DNA from: Paraburkholderia hiiakae
GTDB taxonomy: Bacteria; Pseudomonadota; Gammaproteobacteria; Burkholderiales; Burkholderiaceae
NCBI RefSeq assembly: GCF_904848665.1
Contig: NZ_CAJHCQ010000036.1
Span: 1-42,381, forward strand
Direction: 5' to 3'
DNA: 42,381 nt
The position numbers and the translations under genes are program-made. The notes below the pieces were generated by a model, which was not told the DNA's origin, ran no database searches, and saw nothing but the letters and a program-made list of their open reading frames with translations. Below are positions 42,341 to 42,381 of this stretch, one piece after another (the stretch's first letter is position 1; the number at the start of each line of letters is the position of its first letter).

Positions 42341-42381
42341 ATGTTCAAGGTACCGCACCAGGTGTACACGGCAGAGTTCAA
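42341..42381 (+). CDS. Start of an IS3-type transposase gene (truncated by window end)
   Basis: ATG 42341, preceded by AGGAAGGA, encodes MFKVPHQVYTAEF before the window ends. This opening is close to that of OrfA helix-turn-helix proteins of IS3-family elements. The left end of the insertion sequence may begin with TGTCTGAGC near 42267. Only 13 residues are visible, so the call rests on this short match. Confidence 0.6.
   Translation, partial: MFKVPHQVYTAEF

Overview
The window reads as chromosomal DNA of a high-GC betaproteobacterium of the Burkholderiaceae, most likely Paraburkholderia, Caballeronia or a close relative. This is inferred from codon use and from typical family members: a GlxA-type regulator, a SigF/NrsF sigma module, an MXKDX-repeat protein and a NodT-type efflux remnant. 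I see no rRNA, tRNA or CRISPR array. Most genes are single-gene accessory functions; there are two multigene modules and several decayed genes.

Layout. 1-5.6 kb: a membrane PAS-GGDEF-EAL protein and a secreted GH3 beta-glucosidase with a LacI-type palindrome upstream. 5.6-10.9 kb: small secreted proteins, a GNAT enzyme, a GlxA-type regulator divergent from a small alpha/beta-barrel protein, a BON protein, then gene remnants and small hypotheticals. 11-16.2 kb: a ModA-like binding protein, a VOC protein, a radical SAM protein, a leucine-rich-repeat protein kinase, an efflux-channel remnant and a MEKHLA protein. 16.5-25.1 kb: a frameshifted chemoreceptor, a small molybdopterin-fold protein, a MarR regulator divergent from an ABM monooxygenase with a palindrome between them, a phospholipase D/cardiolipin synthase, a large GNAT protein, a PLP trans-sulfuration enzyme and an NAD-dependent epimerase. 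25.2-26.0 kb: a truncated LysR gene against a 527-bp near-palindromic element.

26.1-33.4 kb is the most interesting module. It is one tightly packed operon: a GntR/UTRA regulator, an AprA-like FAD protein, an AprB-like two-cluster ferredoxin, a periplasmic binding protein with a NosL-like C-terminal extension, an ABC permease and ATPase, a HEAT-repeat protein and a DUF971 protein. Coupled stops and starts suggest import of an unidentified, probably sulfur- or metal-related, substrate that is handled by the flavoprotein-ferredoxin pair. The substrate cannot be read from the sequence.

33.6-38.1 kb holds a lipoprotein, an aldo/keto reductase, an SDR and a ClC antiporter. 38.2-42.1 kb is an ECF sigma/anti-sigma (SigF-NrsF) pair divergent from a cytochrome b561-like protein, a Tat-exported molybdopterin oxidoreductase, an MXKDX-repeat protein and a small membrane protein. 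Two exact GTAACC-N16-CGAA promoters, one facing each way, lie between the divergent units. The window ends inside the first codons of what looks like an IS3-type transposase.
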